The notes beneath the pieces are model-generated. The model saw nothing but the letters and a program-made list of their open reading frames with translations, was not told where the DNA came from and ran no database searches. Of a stretch of DNA of 64,000 nucleotides, positions 34,947 through 47,677 are shown piece after piece. The stretch is from Tricholoma matsutake (Eukaryota; Basidiomycota; Agaricomycetes; Agaricales; Tricholomataceae): positions 13,702,001 through 13,766,000 of the forward strand of contig AP026540.1 of assembly GCA_026075535.2 (NCBI GenBank), given 5' to 3'. The translations under genes were made by a program, and so were the position numbers. The first letter of the stretch is position 1, and every line of letters begins with the position of its first letter.

Positions 34947-35731
34947 TTGGCATGTGATGGGAAAATTGTTCGTTGTTTGCCTTTCAGCTTGACGCCACAT
35001 CATGCTCCTTCCTCCATTGTTCGTCAATGCGTCAACCGTCGCAACCCGGACTGCCACACCCGCCGTCATGCCATCGAGCGACCACTGAGTGACGACGAGC
35101 CGGATCACACACGAAACGGCGCCAAACGACGTCCATCGTCGTTTTGGCCTTAGATAAGTTTTGTATACTTATAGATTTCTTTCTTGCTTTCAACTAACAA
35201 ATAGATTTCTTTTTTGAGGTTATAAACATGCTGTGATGGTGGCCACACCTATGCCCAGCCTCAATGACTGATAACCACCCTACGACAAGGAACGGCCGAG
35301 CACCCACCCCCAGCCCTGCGAGGCACTGCTCCAGGGTGGATCGCGGGTGCACGGAACTCACAATGTCAGCAACGGACATCAGCACCCAGGACCAGCATGA
35401 AGGGGGAGCATGATCGCCACGACGAACAACCCAGAACCCCACAACGACGATGGAGGACTCGGGTTCGACAGGAAGAACAAGAAGAACGACAGTGGGAGGG
35501 GGACGGGACGATGGGGACCTCAACGACGAGGACCGCCATGGGGACAGGAACACACATGGGGAACCTACCACCAACGACATGCCAGGGGACATCAACGACG
35601 TGCCAGGAGACATAGCTCCACCTAGCACCGCTGCGAGCCGTTGCTCCCAACTCAGGAGAGGGCAGGGATGGGTGACAACAAGGAGGAGCAAGTGGCTGGG
35701 AATGACGTACAACATTCCCGGGGCAGTATAA
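34947..35731 (+). pseudogene. Degenerate relative of gene E, right arm
   Basis: Mirror of 8,893-9,680. The CTTTCAACTAACA-bearing T-rich stretch lies at about 35,165-35,215, followed by GACGACGA-rich sequence. No stable gene model. Confidence 0.35.
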
Positions 35732-35933
35732 TGCCCTTGCGCGCTATGCGCGAGAGTTTTTATTAATTAGTTTCACGGCCCGTCCCTCACATCATGGGAG
35801 GGGCATTAGTTAGGAAGTTAGGATATGCCTCCCCCCCTCCCCCGCTCGGTGAACGGCGAACGCGAACGCGAGGATTAGTTTAATATATATATAATGTCGC
35901 CTCCTTCATGCATCTAGGGGAATTCAATATTGA

Positions 35934-36050
35934 CTAGGGACTACCATGGATGGCCATCATCCGGGTGACCATCCATGGATATGACATATGGATGGATGGA
36001 TATGGATATGGATATTTCATGGGTGATATCCATGGATGAATGGATGGTTA
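35934..36050 (-). repeat. ATCC/CCATGG simple repeat, right arm
   Basis: Mirror of 8,575-8,690. No gene between it and the satellite at 36,645. Confidence 0.8.
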
Positions 36051-36644
36051 CTATTAAATTTAAATAAATGAGTAATTCTGAGTTCTGAATTTATTGAGAT
36101 GAGGTATTGTCAATTGAGCTGGCTGGATGTCTCATCTGATCTATTAGTGTGGTAATTGCTGAAGTGGCCTATTTTGATTCTCATCCATTTCGGATCTTGC
36201 AAGGTCCCTTTAGTAACCCCCCTCCCCTTTTTCGCCCATGAACATCAGTCGAAATGGAATGGCCAGAAGTGGGGCCCTGATTCTACAAAAACCAAGCCAA
36301 AGCCAGCTGGCCACTGCAATAGTGGCTGTGTATGCTCTAAGCGGGTAAAGCCCCCAGCCCCCTACAGAACTCGGAATTGCCATGCAACACAATGGCCCTC
36401 TAGCACAAGTATAGTCTTGGTAAGGAATGACAGTACTTTACTGTCCCCCACGTAATCTGCACAGACTCCACATGGACTCCTAGCTATCTGCATGGAGTCT
36501 GCGGACAGTCCTCGGACTCTGCCCAGAGTCCTAGTAAAAAAATTTTCAGAGTTGTAAAGACAAAAGTCGGATCAAAATCCAAGCAGAGTCCCAGCAAAGT
36601 CCTAGCTTGCAGGTGACTTAGTGATTAAATTTAGTTCAGTCCCT

Positions 36645-36995
36645 CACATAGTGATGTTATAACTTTTTGTGCTGAGTTCGAAAATGACATCTGTATGATG
36701 TGACCTATATGTAGAACATAGTGATGTTATATACCATTCTGACCGGATTTTTATGCTGAGTTTGAAAATGATATCCATCTGATCATGTGACCTACCATAT
36801 AGAACATAGTGATGTTATATACCATTCTGACCGCAATTTTCAGCCGAGTTTGAAAATCACCCTTGCATAGTCATGTGACCTACCATATATGGAACATAGT
36901 GATGTTATATACCATTCTGACCACAATTTTCAGCTGAGTTTGAAAATCACCCTTGCATAGTCATGTGACACTGTATATAAAACATAGTGATGGTA
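36645..36995 (-). repeat. ~88-91 bp satellite, right arm
   Basis: Mirror of 7,630-7,980 with the same units. A degenerate unit lies at about 37,234-37,306. Confidence 0.8.
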
Positions 36996-37329
36996 CATAC
37001 AATTTTGACCAGATTTTTTAATCTGAGTTTCACATGCTTTTTCTTGACATTCTTGCTCTCTTTGAATGATCAAGTAAAGCCATTAAGGCATCATCAAGAT
37101 ATACCTCTTGTATTTTTGTCATTCTCACACTTTTATTGAATGATCAAATCCAATTGGTGTGTGAAATATGGAATCATCAAGATATCCTGGCAGGATATTT
37201 AGTGTCATATTAGAGTATGTTGAAGGGAAACTTTTGAAAAGTGTTGTTATACACCATTCTGACCTGCTTTTCATGCCGAGTTTGAAAATGACTGTCATGT
37301 GACCTACTATCAAGGAGGTTGGAGGAATC

Positions 37330-37728
37330 ATGAAGTACTGGCATCAAGCCATTGAGCAGCGACCTCAGTTAGCAAAGATGGGGCTTGATTTTTGCTCAGC
37401 ACCAGGTAAGTGTAATAATTCTTATTTTTGCTTCTACTCAGACACTCTTTTAGCATCATCAGTGGATGCTGAACATGCATTCGCAGTTGGAAGGCTTGAG
37501 ATCAATCACCTTCAGCATAACACCAGCCCACAGACCTTCAAGGCTCAAGTTGCAGTTGGATCTTGGGCCAAAACTCCACTCTATTCAGGACTTTCAGAAA
37601 CCATTAAGATTGTTCAGAAGCAAATGGGAAGTGAAGAGCAGGTGGGACCTCAGAAAGAAGTTGATGAGACTGAGTTGGAAGATGAGGTAGAAGAGACAGA
37701 TGAGGAATCCAGGTTTTGGAGAACTTGA
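37330..37728 (+). pseudogene. hAT transposase C-terminal fragment, right arm
   Basis: Mirror of 6,896-7,294 with the same internal intron. Reads AFAVGR at the conserved AF-x-GR motif, so the left copy carries the derived CpG change. Confidence 0.85.
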
Positions 37729-37830
37729 ATTGTAATTGTACAAATTCCTATGGTATTTCAGATGTATTTCAAAGTAATATTTATTGGTGTAAAACCATTT
37801 TCTGATTAAAAGAAGCAGTCTTAAGTACAA

Positions 37831-39394
37831 ACTTTACTCAGTATAATAGATAACATCATGTGTGCCAACTAGTGTTGCCATGACTTCAAGCCAGACTTTT
37901 GCACCTGTTATGGAACATTTTTCCACATGTGTGTATGCAATAAAGGCTTCTCTTTGATGCATAACATGCGAAGTTGTTGCTGAATTGGCTAACCAGTCAT
38001 ACCAGATCAATTGCTCATCATTTTCATCAAGGTTACAGGCTTCATATGTGTCAAAATTGTAAAGTTCTTCATTTACTGGAAATGCAATCAATTCCTCCCC
38101 CACATTCAAATCCTCAGTACCTTTCTTTGATCCCTCTTTTTGCTTCTCTTTGCCCTTCTTTTTCCTCCAACAATCTCTTTCCTTATGTCCTATTTTTCCA
38201 CAGTTCCAACATTTGTTACTGGCATATTTGTGACATTTACTTGACCAATGTCCTGGTCATTTACAATGTTCGCAATAAGGTTTGTTGGAGGATTTATGAT
38301 CTGTGATGTGCTCTTCCAAAGTTTTATTAGTTCTGCTATTCTTCTGGGTATTAACCAGGTTTGTGCTAGAACCATTAGAATACTTGTTATGAGATCATAT
38401 CATACAAATTTTGTATTCCTCCCGTAATAAGCCAATAAAGGAATCTGAGGACATTCTCCTTTGGGGGTCCAGATCATTGGGATCATTGGGATTCCCATTA
38501 TAGGGTTCGACATAAGTCTGCCAAGACAAAGGTAAAGACGCTGAAATAATTGCCTTGAAGTGGGTGTCAGAGACATGGAATTCAGGGTTGGGGAATTTAT
38601 TGATGTGGTCACAATACAATTTAAGTGTGTCAATATGCTTTAAGAGATCATCTGCGTCGAGTATCTTGGTCTTGTACAACAGGCACTGTATATGATTTAC
38701 TGTTTGATGTGCCTTGTTTTCATGAGTAACCATAAGTACCGAATACATTGCTTCAGCTGATGTTTTCGATCCAACATGATTCATTTGTGAGGAGGTGATG
38801 TTGTGCATGATTACTTGTTGCACCCAAGAGTTGTTTTTGTCCCAGTTATTTGCATTAACAGGATCTATGGTTTCATCTGGTCGTTTTACACTGCCAGTAG
38901 ATTGATAAATACCCTTTTCATTCTTTCCTTCCATTCATGCCAATTTTTGTCCGTTAAGTGATCATGTTTGGCGATTCTGTTCACGTTTGAATATTCTTTT
39001 GTCTGAATCAATTCTATTGCTGGTTGAGCTGTGGCCTGTTGCCATTGTTGAGCAGTGTTAGAGGTGTAGACTCTACTAGCTTGAATAGGGGCTGAGGGTG
39101 TGCTTCCCTCAGGCTCTTCCAGTTCAACAAGTTGATCTGACATAGTGTCTCCAAGTCCAGAACAAGTTATTTAAATATGAAAAAGGCCAGGGCCCATAAC
39201 CTCTTGGGATTATGGAATGGAGTAGAAGTTCATAGGGATTTAATGATGGGTGTTCAGGATAAGATAGAACATCTCATATTCTCCTATACTACGATGTACC
39301 TATGTTATGATCTATAAATACATCATGTTCTATTTTTATACATGATGCGCTAGTGATGCGCTAACGTGATGGGCTAGGATTGACTATCCCAACA
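37831..39394 (-). mobile_element. Truncated copia element, right arm
   Basis: Mirror of 5,230-6,793: LTR at about 39,204-39,394, initiator tRNA-Met site at about 39,190-39,201, Gag frameshifts, first zinc-knuckle stop and protease Asn in the same places. The element was already dead when the arms were duplicated. Confidence 0.8.
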
Positions 39395-39443
39395 CCTTTT
39401 GCCCATATGTAGGTTAGTCTACATCGATGTGAGACCAACATTA

Positions 39444-41315
39444 TCAATCGTCCCCTTCCCCTCCCCCTCCCCCCCTCCGCCTCTTCGCCTTTCCAGCTTC
39501 CCTCCACCTTCTCTTCCACTCCCGCGTCAGCTCGCCTCGCTCCTTCTCCCATTTTTCCCGAATGGCTTCTTCTGATTCAGTGCGGAAGAAAGACACGGCG
39601 GGGTCACGCCAGTTTGGGATGACGCCTTTTGTCCAGTTGGCAGAAATTTTGTGGTGAGGATGAGTGGACGACGGGAAGAAGAGCGGAAGGGAGGGGTCGT
39701 ATGTTGGGGTTAACGCAGATGCAGGCAGATTGTACGTGATAGGGTATGTGGATGAGGTTGATGAGGGGTGGATGTGGGTTTGGGCATTGCGATTCTGGTC
39801 TTGCGTAGGCGGAGGTATAGAAAATGGTATGTCTTTGTCTAGCTCTAAAACAAGATCTAGATGTCCAAGGAGAGAAAATCCAACTGAAAATCCTGTAAGA
39901 GGAGGAAAAAGTTCGGTAATGAGAAGCACTACACACCATCTTCTTCGCGTGGGGCGAATAGATCTTTTAGTGTCGTCGGCTTTTGCTGTTGCCGTTGGCC
40001 TGTCGCTGACGGAAGAGGCTGAAGATTCGTCTTCACTTGCGATTCTTGAACTAAATCCACATCCACAGCCATCGGTTCAAGAGCGTTTTCTTCATCGTCC
40101 TCGATCTGCAACTGTTTGATCCCAATCCCCTCCATCGGCACAATCTCAAACTCTTCTCCTTCGTCTACTCCTCCTTCTGCCTGTTCAAACACCCTTGTTC
40201 GCAGAATCTCATCTTCATCAATATCCGACCCTGTGTCTTCCCTTCCAACCCATTCTGAAACGGGCTTCCCTCCGAAGAGCGAAGCAAGTAGAGAGAGGGC
40301 ATGGGATTTTTCTTCGGCGAGAAATGACGTGGCATCCCCAGTGAGGGGCACTTCAGGATGGGGCATTTGAGTTGACGCTGGTGCTGAATCGGAGAGGACT
40401 GGTGGTGGTGGTTGTCTATCCGGATTGGCCCGGGGTTCGGAGGACTGGGCATGTCCTTCTGGCAACTCTGCGTGTTCTGATTCTGATTCCGATCTGCCGT
40501 CGTCACTAGCGGCGGCAGCCATCGCTGTGACCGCATTGCGCGGTTCAATTGGGTCATGTCGTACAGGTCCAATAACCTTCATATCCAAAAGGGCGCCCTT
40601 CAAATGCACGCTTCCCCAGCGCGTCATATCAATCGTCCGTCTTCTCGCCATGCAGTCCGGGTCTTTCACCCTCTTCTTCTTTTTCTTATCCTCTCGATCG
40701 CCGCGTTTCTGGCCTCGCATTTCAGTGGTAGGCGGTAATGGCCTTACTGGCCTTATCTTCAGTGGCCGAAGTATCCGTCCGAGTGGTGTGATCGTCCATC
40801 CCGCTCTCTGTGCAACATTTTCCGGCGTGACAAGAGACATGTCTGGTGCTTGCACACCGAGGGAGTGAGAGCACTTGCGCTTCTTTTTCGGGTGTTCATC
40901 GATGTTGGAGGCTTTCTCCAGGGCAATTCTGTATTGTATCATGGGTTATTTTATTTGCTAAAAATTATGGAAGTCGTGACGCACCGTTCTGCAAAATCGG
41001 GCTTTGCCTCCCCGATTCGTAATTTCGTGCCTTTCCACGTTGATCCACTTAGGAGATTCAGACCTAATTACAGCAGGCGTACAAATGAAAAATGCAACCG
41101 TAAAATGAGAGAGGATCACGTACATCTAGCGAGCTTTGCTGGTGTCGTCTCGATCGTAATTTCCTGGGCTGCTCTAGACCGTCCAGGAGACCAAATCCAT
41201 CGAGAAAATTTACAGTTCCAAAGGAAGAAAGCCGCTGATTTAGATCATTTACTGTAATTGCAGGCGTTAGTCCTGATACATGCAGCCTCTTTGTGATAAC
41301 GGCGTCTGACTGCAT
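39444..41315 (-). pseudogene. Nop8-like RRM protein, right copy, less damaged
   Basis: Mirror of 3,308-5,263. The splice-spanning codon that is TGA on the left is CGA (Arg) here, so the RRM end joins RIALEKAS. The indel inside the RRM (near 41,158) is shared, so the RRM is still out of frame. A 7-G run in place of 8 G gives a different end, GGGGEGDD at 39,444, more compact and probably ancestral. Other differences: SHSL preceded by KRKC not KRKR, and EVPLTGD for EVALTGD. It may encode a shortened protein from the downstream 337-residue exon, which lacks the RRM. Confidence 0.6.
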
Positions 41316-42997
41316 GGAGTTTTTTCTTATGAGTAATCACGTGCAACTACCTAATAACGAATATTGATTTCTATGTAGTAAATACATGGCATAATTATGT
41401 AAGAAATTGAAGAGCATCCTTTCACACTCAGAACAGGATACCAGTCAAGCTCAGTGCAGAACAACGTCAAGGGGTCTTGCCCCAAGGTAGACAAGCCCCG
41501 TCACCGCTCCCTCATACATGGTACTTCAAGTTATGTTTACCATTATTTCTGTTACGCGTAGCTGTCTGTAATCCGCAGCCGCAACGATGAAGATTTTGGT
41601 TAGCGCAAAAGAATCAAGATCATCATGATGGAAGTCCTGGTATCTTTTCTTTCCTCCACGTCTTCTGTCCTTTTCCATGGTCTTTATCACGATCTACGTA
41701 TCTGTGAGCATAGTTTATCGTCAAGTTTACGAGGTCATTGAAGGTCTTGAATTGTTTAGGTTGCGAGCCAATAGTTGAACTGCGCGTGCTGTCCTAGACG
41801 TTTCAATCGTTGTCATTGACAGATTGATTGCCTTCGAACTCATTATCTAGTTAAGGCTGTGTAAAGGATTCTATAGTGCGATGCCAAGTCGTTCATGGGC
41901 ACTAAACGCTCCTCGCTGATACCTCATCCACTCACCCAAGTCAAGACCTATATCCCTGGTCTGTGCATTACTTGACCTCTTCTCCTGACGAAAATGTTCG
42001 ATCTTAAAACGGTATATTGCTTTGCCCATGATTCTATTGTCGTTCCGTAGGCTACCGTTTGACCTTCTTATCCATCATTTGTCGCCGAGGCCGGTGGACT
42101 GGTTGACTCATTATTCTCTATATAGATGTCTTCTACCACCCTGGACATCTTCTGGAGAATCATTCTTGTACACGGGTCCCAAATGGCCGTGGAGGACGAC
42201 AAAGCGTATAGGTAGCTAAGGTCGTGACCTGTAGTAACACAACTAGAGACATCCACGGGACTGGATATTCCCCTCCGCCCCTACGATCCTTTTGGCCGAT
42301 CTCTCGCTCCCAATGGCCTCTGGTGCATGCATATGCCTGGATACCTCGGTTTCTCGGAGTAACCAGCTCGTTCGACATCCATCGTCAGTCTTGTCGTCAG
42401 TATCGTGCTGACCTGTTCATTTTGACGATTCCTTTGGACAAGCTACAACAGAATACAGTGATATGCGACATGTACTCCATGACCAATCCGTAACCCGAAA
42501 CTTCGCATTCCATCTTCTTCATGTTATTAATACCGGCTTATATATCATGTTAACCACATTGCGTCGCGGAAATCTTCGCTATCCCGGGCTAAAGGAACAT
42601 GCCTGTCAATTAATTGAGAGCTGTACCCAAGTGCATGAACCCGAATTTTTCGGTGGCAATAGTAGCTGTAACCTTACTATAACTGGTCGGTATCGGTCTC
42701 TATCTTCTAGTTAGAAGGGAAACTGATGATTTTAAAAGGCAGCACGTGTAGTTCACAGAGAACAGAAGACGAAACGCAACGTCCGACGACACGCCCCACT
42801 TGCATGCACAATCACATTCCTTCGTTGACATGTCTTACTTATCAGTCATCAAGAAGCAGCTATGCCTCTCCGTGATTCGTAACATCAGCGTGAGGGTAAG
42901 CGCAGAAAGCAAGATTATAAGCCCGAACTCTTGCTTCATTCACCATCACCCACTTTGACTTTCCAGACTACTCCAGCGACAATATTCGGAACGCTAC
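41316..42997. other. Intergenic region, right arm
   Basis: Mirror of 1,626-3,307, between the Nop8-like and ALDH starts. No gene supported. Confidence 0.5.
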
Positions 42998-45432
42998 ATG
43001 CCTGATACTTTTACTCAAATTTTCGACACTCCGGCCTTCAAGGGCTCAGCGACCATTAATACCGGGTACAGAATGCATTTATTATCCTGAAGGACATGCT
43101 GAACTGAACGGTTTCTTTTCTTCTTTAGCCTTTTCATAAATGGTCAATGGGTTGACCCCGTGGATAAGGCACAATCAAGTCAGCCAAACTCTTGTCCCTT
43201 CATCTGTTGTAATGCTTATCAATGCGGATCTCTAGTGTCATCAATCCATGTGAGTAACGTTCATGAACATTAGCGTATGGAAAGCTGAAAGTAAATGAAA
43301 GCAACGGGCAAGGTGATCACATCTGTGGGTGTTGGATCTGCAAAGGACGTGGACATTGCGGTTGCAGCCGCGAAACAAGTCCGTTCTCATTACTATCGTT
43401 CCTCATTAAACCCTCAACTGTTTCAAAGGCATACAAAACATCATGGGGTCTGAAATGCCCTGGAACAGTGCGGGGGAAACTGTTGAATAAGCTTGCGGAT
43501 TTGATGGAGGCGAACATCGATGAATTCTCAGCCCTTGAGGCCCTGAATTGCGGTAAGTTGATCAACTTTTTTTGGCCTGTTTGACAGTAAGGTAATATTC
43601 GTGGCCACTAGGGAAAATGTTCCCTCGCGCCAAAGCAGCGGACCTCGCAGGAGCGATAAATACCATTCGGTATTACGCAGGCTGGGCTGATAAAGTACTT
43701 GGACAGACCATCGAAGTATGAACTTTTCTTCATAAGACCATTAGTCACCATTGATAAATCTTATTCATTCGAACATAGACTACCGAAAATAAATTGGCGT
43801 ACACTCGACACGAACCTTACGGAGTCGTGGTATGTTATCATACTCGTGACTTATGGCCATCAACCACTCAATTGATCCTCGCAGGGACAAATCATCCCGT
43901 GGAACTTCCCCATGGTAGGTTACGCCTCATTGCCATGATTCTTCCGTAGTGAAATTCACATCTATCAACCTTATGTTGTCGTGGAAAGTTGGTCCCGCGC
44001 TAGCCACTGGAAACACTATAGTTTTAAAGGTAGGTCTTGAACCTCTCCATCACTACAATTCTGATCGTACTCTCCAGCCATCTGAACTTACTCCTCTCAC
44101 TGCCCTCAAATTTGCTGACCTCATCAACGAGGTGGGTTTCCCGCCTGGTGTCGTCAATATCGTGAACGGCTACGGTACGCTCTTCCCTCACATGAGCTCT
44201 TTGTTTCCGCGATTCATCGCCTGTTTATCTATATCCAGGTCACACTGTTGGTGAGGCGATCACCCACCATCCCGTCATTTCCAAGGTCGCTTTCACCGGC
44301 AGCACACTTGTTGGAAGGAAAGTGCTACAGGCATCTGCGGAGAGCAACCTCAAAGTGGTCACCCTTGAGTTGGGAGGCAAGAGTCCCACTATCATCTTTG
44401 ACGACGCGAACATCGAGCAGGCTCTGTACTGGGCATCTAGTGGAATTTTGTGAGATATTTTTCAATTACTAAATTAGGGATTGCTTCTCATACCGTATGT
44501 GCAGCGGCAACATGGGTAAATGCATTTCTCTCTGTACGAAGGAAATTTACAGGGGCTTATATTGACAAACAAAAAAGGGCAATCATGCATCGCAGGTTCT
44601 CGTATTTTTATTCAAGAGGGCATATACGACGAGTTTTTGGTCAGGTTTGCAGAAATTGCGACAGGCCTTGCTGCCGCTTCAGGCGACCCATTTGAGACGG
44701 GTAACCAGCATGGTCCCCAGATTTCGCAGACTCAGTTCAACGTACGTTCCTGATATATATGCGTTGATTGACATAGATTTACTGTATATCAGCGTGTCAT
44801 GGGATACATAGATTCAGGAAAGAAAGAAGGTGCTACAGTTCACGTGGGCGGAGAACGGCATAGAGAGGAAGGGTACTTCATACAGCCCACAGTCTTTAAG
44901 GATTGTACGCCGGAGATGAAGATCGTGAAAGAGGAGATCTTTGGGCCTGTTGCTGTGGTTGTGAAATTCAAGACTGAAGAAGGTCAGTCGCCTTGTACTT
45001 GCGCGTTAATTTCTCTCTTCGCATAGCTGATTTTGGGAGGGAAACAGAGGTCATTGAAGCTGCGAACGACACTGTTTATGGTCTGGGATGTAATGTGTTC
45101 TCTGAAAATCTAGGTCGTGCACTGAGGGTCGCTCATCATCTGGAAGCTGGGTCAGCTTGGGTGCGTCTATGGTTGTTGTGTGGATCCATGTCGTGATTGT
45201 TGAAATGTCTCCTTTTGTTCTTTCTGCTCGTGCACATGCAGGTGAATTCTGCACAGTCCGTCGAAAGCAGTGTTCCGTTTGGAGGGTACAAGCAATCTGG
45301 TCAGGGACGTGAGCTTGGCCAGTATGCTCTCGACATGTACGTGTTTTCTTTTCTGAATGACCCACTGACTGAAATTGGGATAGGTATACCCAAGTCAAAG
45401 GAGTTCACGTCAGTATAGGTAAGAAACTGTAA
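42998..45432 (+). CDS. NAD(P)-dependent aldehyde dehydrogenase, complete
   Basis: Starts [20 protein letters not shown]. Many short introns; exon translations give [80 protein letters not shown] and [14 protein letters not shown]. The Glu of LELGGK and the Cys of GQSC are the catalytic base and nucleophile of the family. Later come [24 protein letters not shown] and the C-terminal [15 protein letters not shown], stop at 45,432. The intron at 45,340-45,385 joins DM to YTQVK. The first exons are small and their exact junctions around 43,150-43,250 are uncertain. It oxidises aldehydes to acids in cytosol or mitochondria; the substrate cannot be told. Bases past 44,623 have no left counterpart in the window. 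Confidence 0.85.
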
Positions 45433-45548
45433 GAGTAACAAAAATAATTCCTCGTTTGTATCATTGTAGCAAGTAAGATATTCTTTCGTTCTGTATCTAG
45501 ACGACTTCTTCACAAGCCAAGTTGCATCTCACTCATTCCATTGTCATG

Positions 45549-45674
45549 TTTGACAATGCCTTCGCCAGTCTTGTAAAATTCATGGCCCAGGCCGAAGGCC
45601 CACTCAGGCCTGACATACTACGGAGCGAAGAATCCAAGTACATGTTAAATTTGTATACGCCGTCCGTCCTTAGT
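45549..45674 (+). pseudogene. Coding-like fragment cut at palindrome 2 junction
   Basis: Open frame MFDNAFASLVKFMAQAEGPL ... YMLNLYTPSVL reaches the breakpoint at about 45,675, then continues out of frame into the gene D fragment. It may be the start of a gene truncated by the rearrangement. Family not recognised. Confidence 0.3.
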
Positions 45675-45798
45675 GAGAGATGGAGGCGCCTTGCCAGAGA
45701 ATTGGTTGGCGCTGTTGGGCGAAAATTTTTTGCGGGACTTTGTCATTGAGAAGACATGGAAAGTGTACTCATGCCCCAGGTGCAGTCGGAGTATTTAA
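45675..45798 (+). pseudogene. 3' fragment of gene D, inverted duplicate
   Basis: Encodes GALPENWLALLGENFLRD and VYSCPRCSRSI with stop at 45,798, the same as the end of gene D at 63,261-63,384. Homology stops sharply at GAGAGA (45,675-45,680). It is the outermost part of the palindrome 2 left arm, so the arm copied part of a host gene. Confidence 0.9.
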
Positions 45799-45861
45799 TA
45801 ATTTAATTTCGTCGTTTATTTTTTTGAATTGCTACCTGTACTTCTATGAATAAATGCTATC

Positions 45862-47070
45862 ATCTGTTCACCCAGTGTACATGGACATCCCAGACGTCCA
45901 TGGTCATGCCAATGTTGTCTAAAAGACTGGCCAGAGGTAGGACATGGAAATTGTAAGGGTATCTGGCACAATATTGTTGTCACCTGCGGTCGCACTGACT
46001 TACCATATCATGTGTTCACCCAGTGTACACGGACATCCCAGACGTCCATGGTCATGCCAATGTTGTCTAAAGGACCGGCCAGAGGTAGGAAATGGAAATT
46101 GTAAGGGTATCTGGCACACTATTGTTGTCGCCTGTGGTCGCACTAACTTAACTTACCATATCATGTGTTCACCCAGTGTACACGGACGTCCCAGACGTCC
46201 ATGGTCATGCCAATGGTGTCTAAAAGACTGGCCAGAGGTAGGAAATGGAAATTGTAAGGGTATCTGGCACAATATTGTTGTCGCCTGCGCTCGCCTGCGG
46301 TCGCACTGACTTACCATATCATGTGTTCACCCAGTGTACACGGACGTCCCAGACGTCCATGGTCATGCCTATGTTGTCTAATGGACTGGCCAGAGGTAGG
46401 AAATGGAAATTGTAAGGGTATCTGGCACAATATTGTTGTCGCCTGTGGTCGCACTAACGTAACTTACCATATCATGTGTTCCCCAGTGTACATGGACGTC
46501 CCAGACGTCCATGGTCATGCCAATGTTGTCTAAAGCGGCCAGAGGTAGGAAAAGCAAATTGTAAGGGTATCTGGCACAGTATTGTCGTCGCCTGCAGTCG
46601 CACTGACTTACCATATCATGTGTTCACCCAGTGTACACGGACGTCCCAGACGTCCATGGTCATGCCAATGTTGTCTAATGGACTGGCCAGAGGTAGGAAA
46701 TGGAAATTGTAAGGGTATCTGGCACAATGTTGTCGCCTGCGGTCGCACTGACTTACCATATCATGTGTTCACCCAGTGTACGCGGACGTCCCAGACGTCC
46801 ATGGTCATGCCAATGTTGTCTAATGGACTGGCCAGAGGTAGGAAATGGAAATTGCAAGGGTATCTGGCACAATATTGTTGTCGCCTGCGGTCGCACTGAC
46901 TTACCATATTATGTGTTCACCCAGTGTACACGGACGTCCCAGACGTCCATGTCATGTCTATGTTGTCTAATGGACTGGCCAGAGGTAGGAAATGAAAATT
47001 GTAAGGGTATCTGGCACAATATTGTTGTTGCCTGCGCTCGCACTGACTTACCATATCATGTGTTCACGCG
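45862..47070 (+). repeat. Outer ~148-bp repeat array, 8 units
   Basis: Same unit as at 14,236; some copies are shortened, such as GGCACAATGTTGTCG near 46,720. It begins inside a unit at TGTTCACCCAGTGTAC, 64 bases after the gene D stop. Confidence 0.95.
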
Positions 47071-47523
47071 AAAAGTGACTAGGCTGTTTCTAGGACCCAG
47101 TGCCAACGGTACGGACGCACGGATGACTCATTGCCAGGGTCGTCATCAACAACGAAGTCTAACAGTGTATGTCAATGATTGCCTCCTGTGACCGCTATCG
47201 CAATACAGAAGAACATACCATACTCGTCTTCGTCGGATGCCTAGAATTCAGCTTCGTGCTCATTGTCTACATGGGCCTCAATATCCAGGAATTTCGCGAT
47301 ATTGGTCAACATGACTTGTGGGCTGAAGTCTGGATGTACATAAAATAGGTAAGTTCTACGTGTCACATATGCATCGACATACCAAAGTCTTTAATTTTTC
47401 TCACAGGCAAAGGCCTCAGATCTCAGTGGACCCACGTCAATTCACAACTTATGTTCTCACTTCAAGACCAAGACTAATTCATTGTAAAGTAATACCGCAG
47501 ATTGAAGTTGCGGGAACATTGTC

Positions 47524-47665
47524 GGGTGATTTACGAACCTCGACGAACTTTGTCAGGTGACTTACGAACCTTGACGAATGTTGTCAGGTGACTTACGAAC
47601 CTTGACGAACGTTGTCAAGTGACTTACGAACCTTGACGAACGTTGTCGGGTGACTTACAAACCTC
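47524..47665 (+). repeat. 31-bp minisatellite
   Basis: Same as 15,262-15,412, ahead of gene A. Confidence 0.9.
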
Positions 47666-47677
47666 ACATCAGAACCG

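Larger units (their letters stand above)
1..44623. repeat. Giant palindrome 1 (arms ~21 kb, spacer ~2.6 kb)
   Basis: The left arm is about 1-21,125 and the right arm, its reverse complement, about 23,707-44,623. Every gene and repeat recurs in mirrored position: the secreted-protein gene at 10,037-10,495 pairs with 34,129-34,587, and a 915-bp hAT element at 12,230 pairs with 32,394. Paired coordinates add to 44,623-44,625 through most of the arms, and to 44,832 inside a ~207-bp tandem duplication present only on the left. The left outer end lies beyond the window. The spacer carries gene B once. Head-to-head joining of haplotypes during assembly is the main alternative to a real palindrome. 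Confidence 0.95.
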
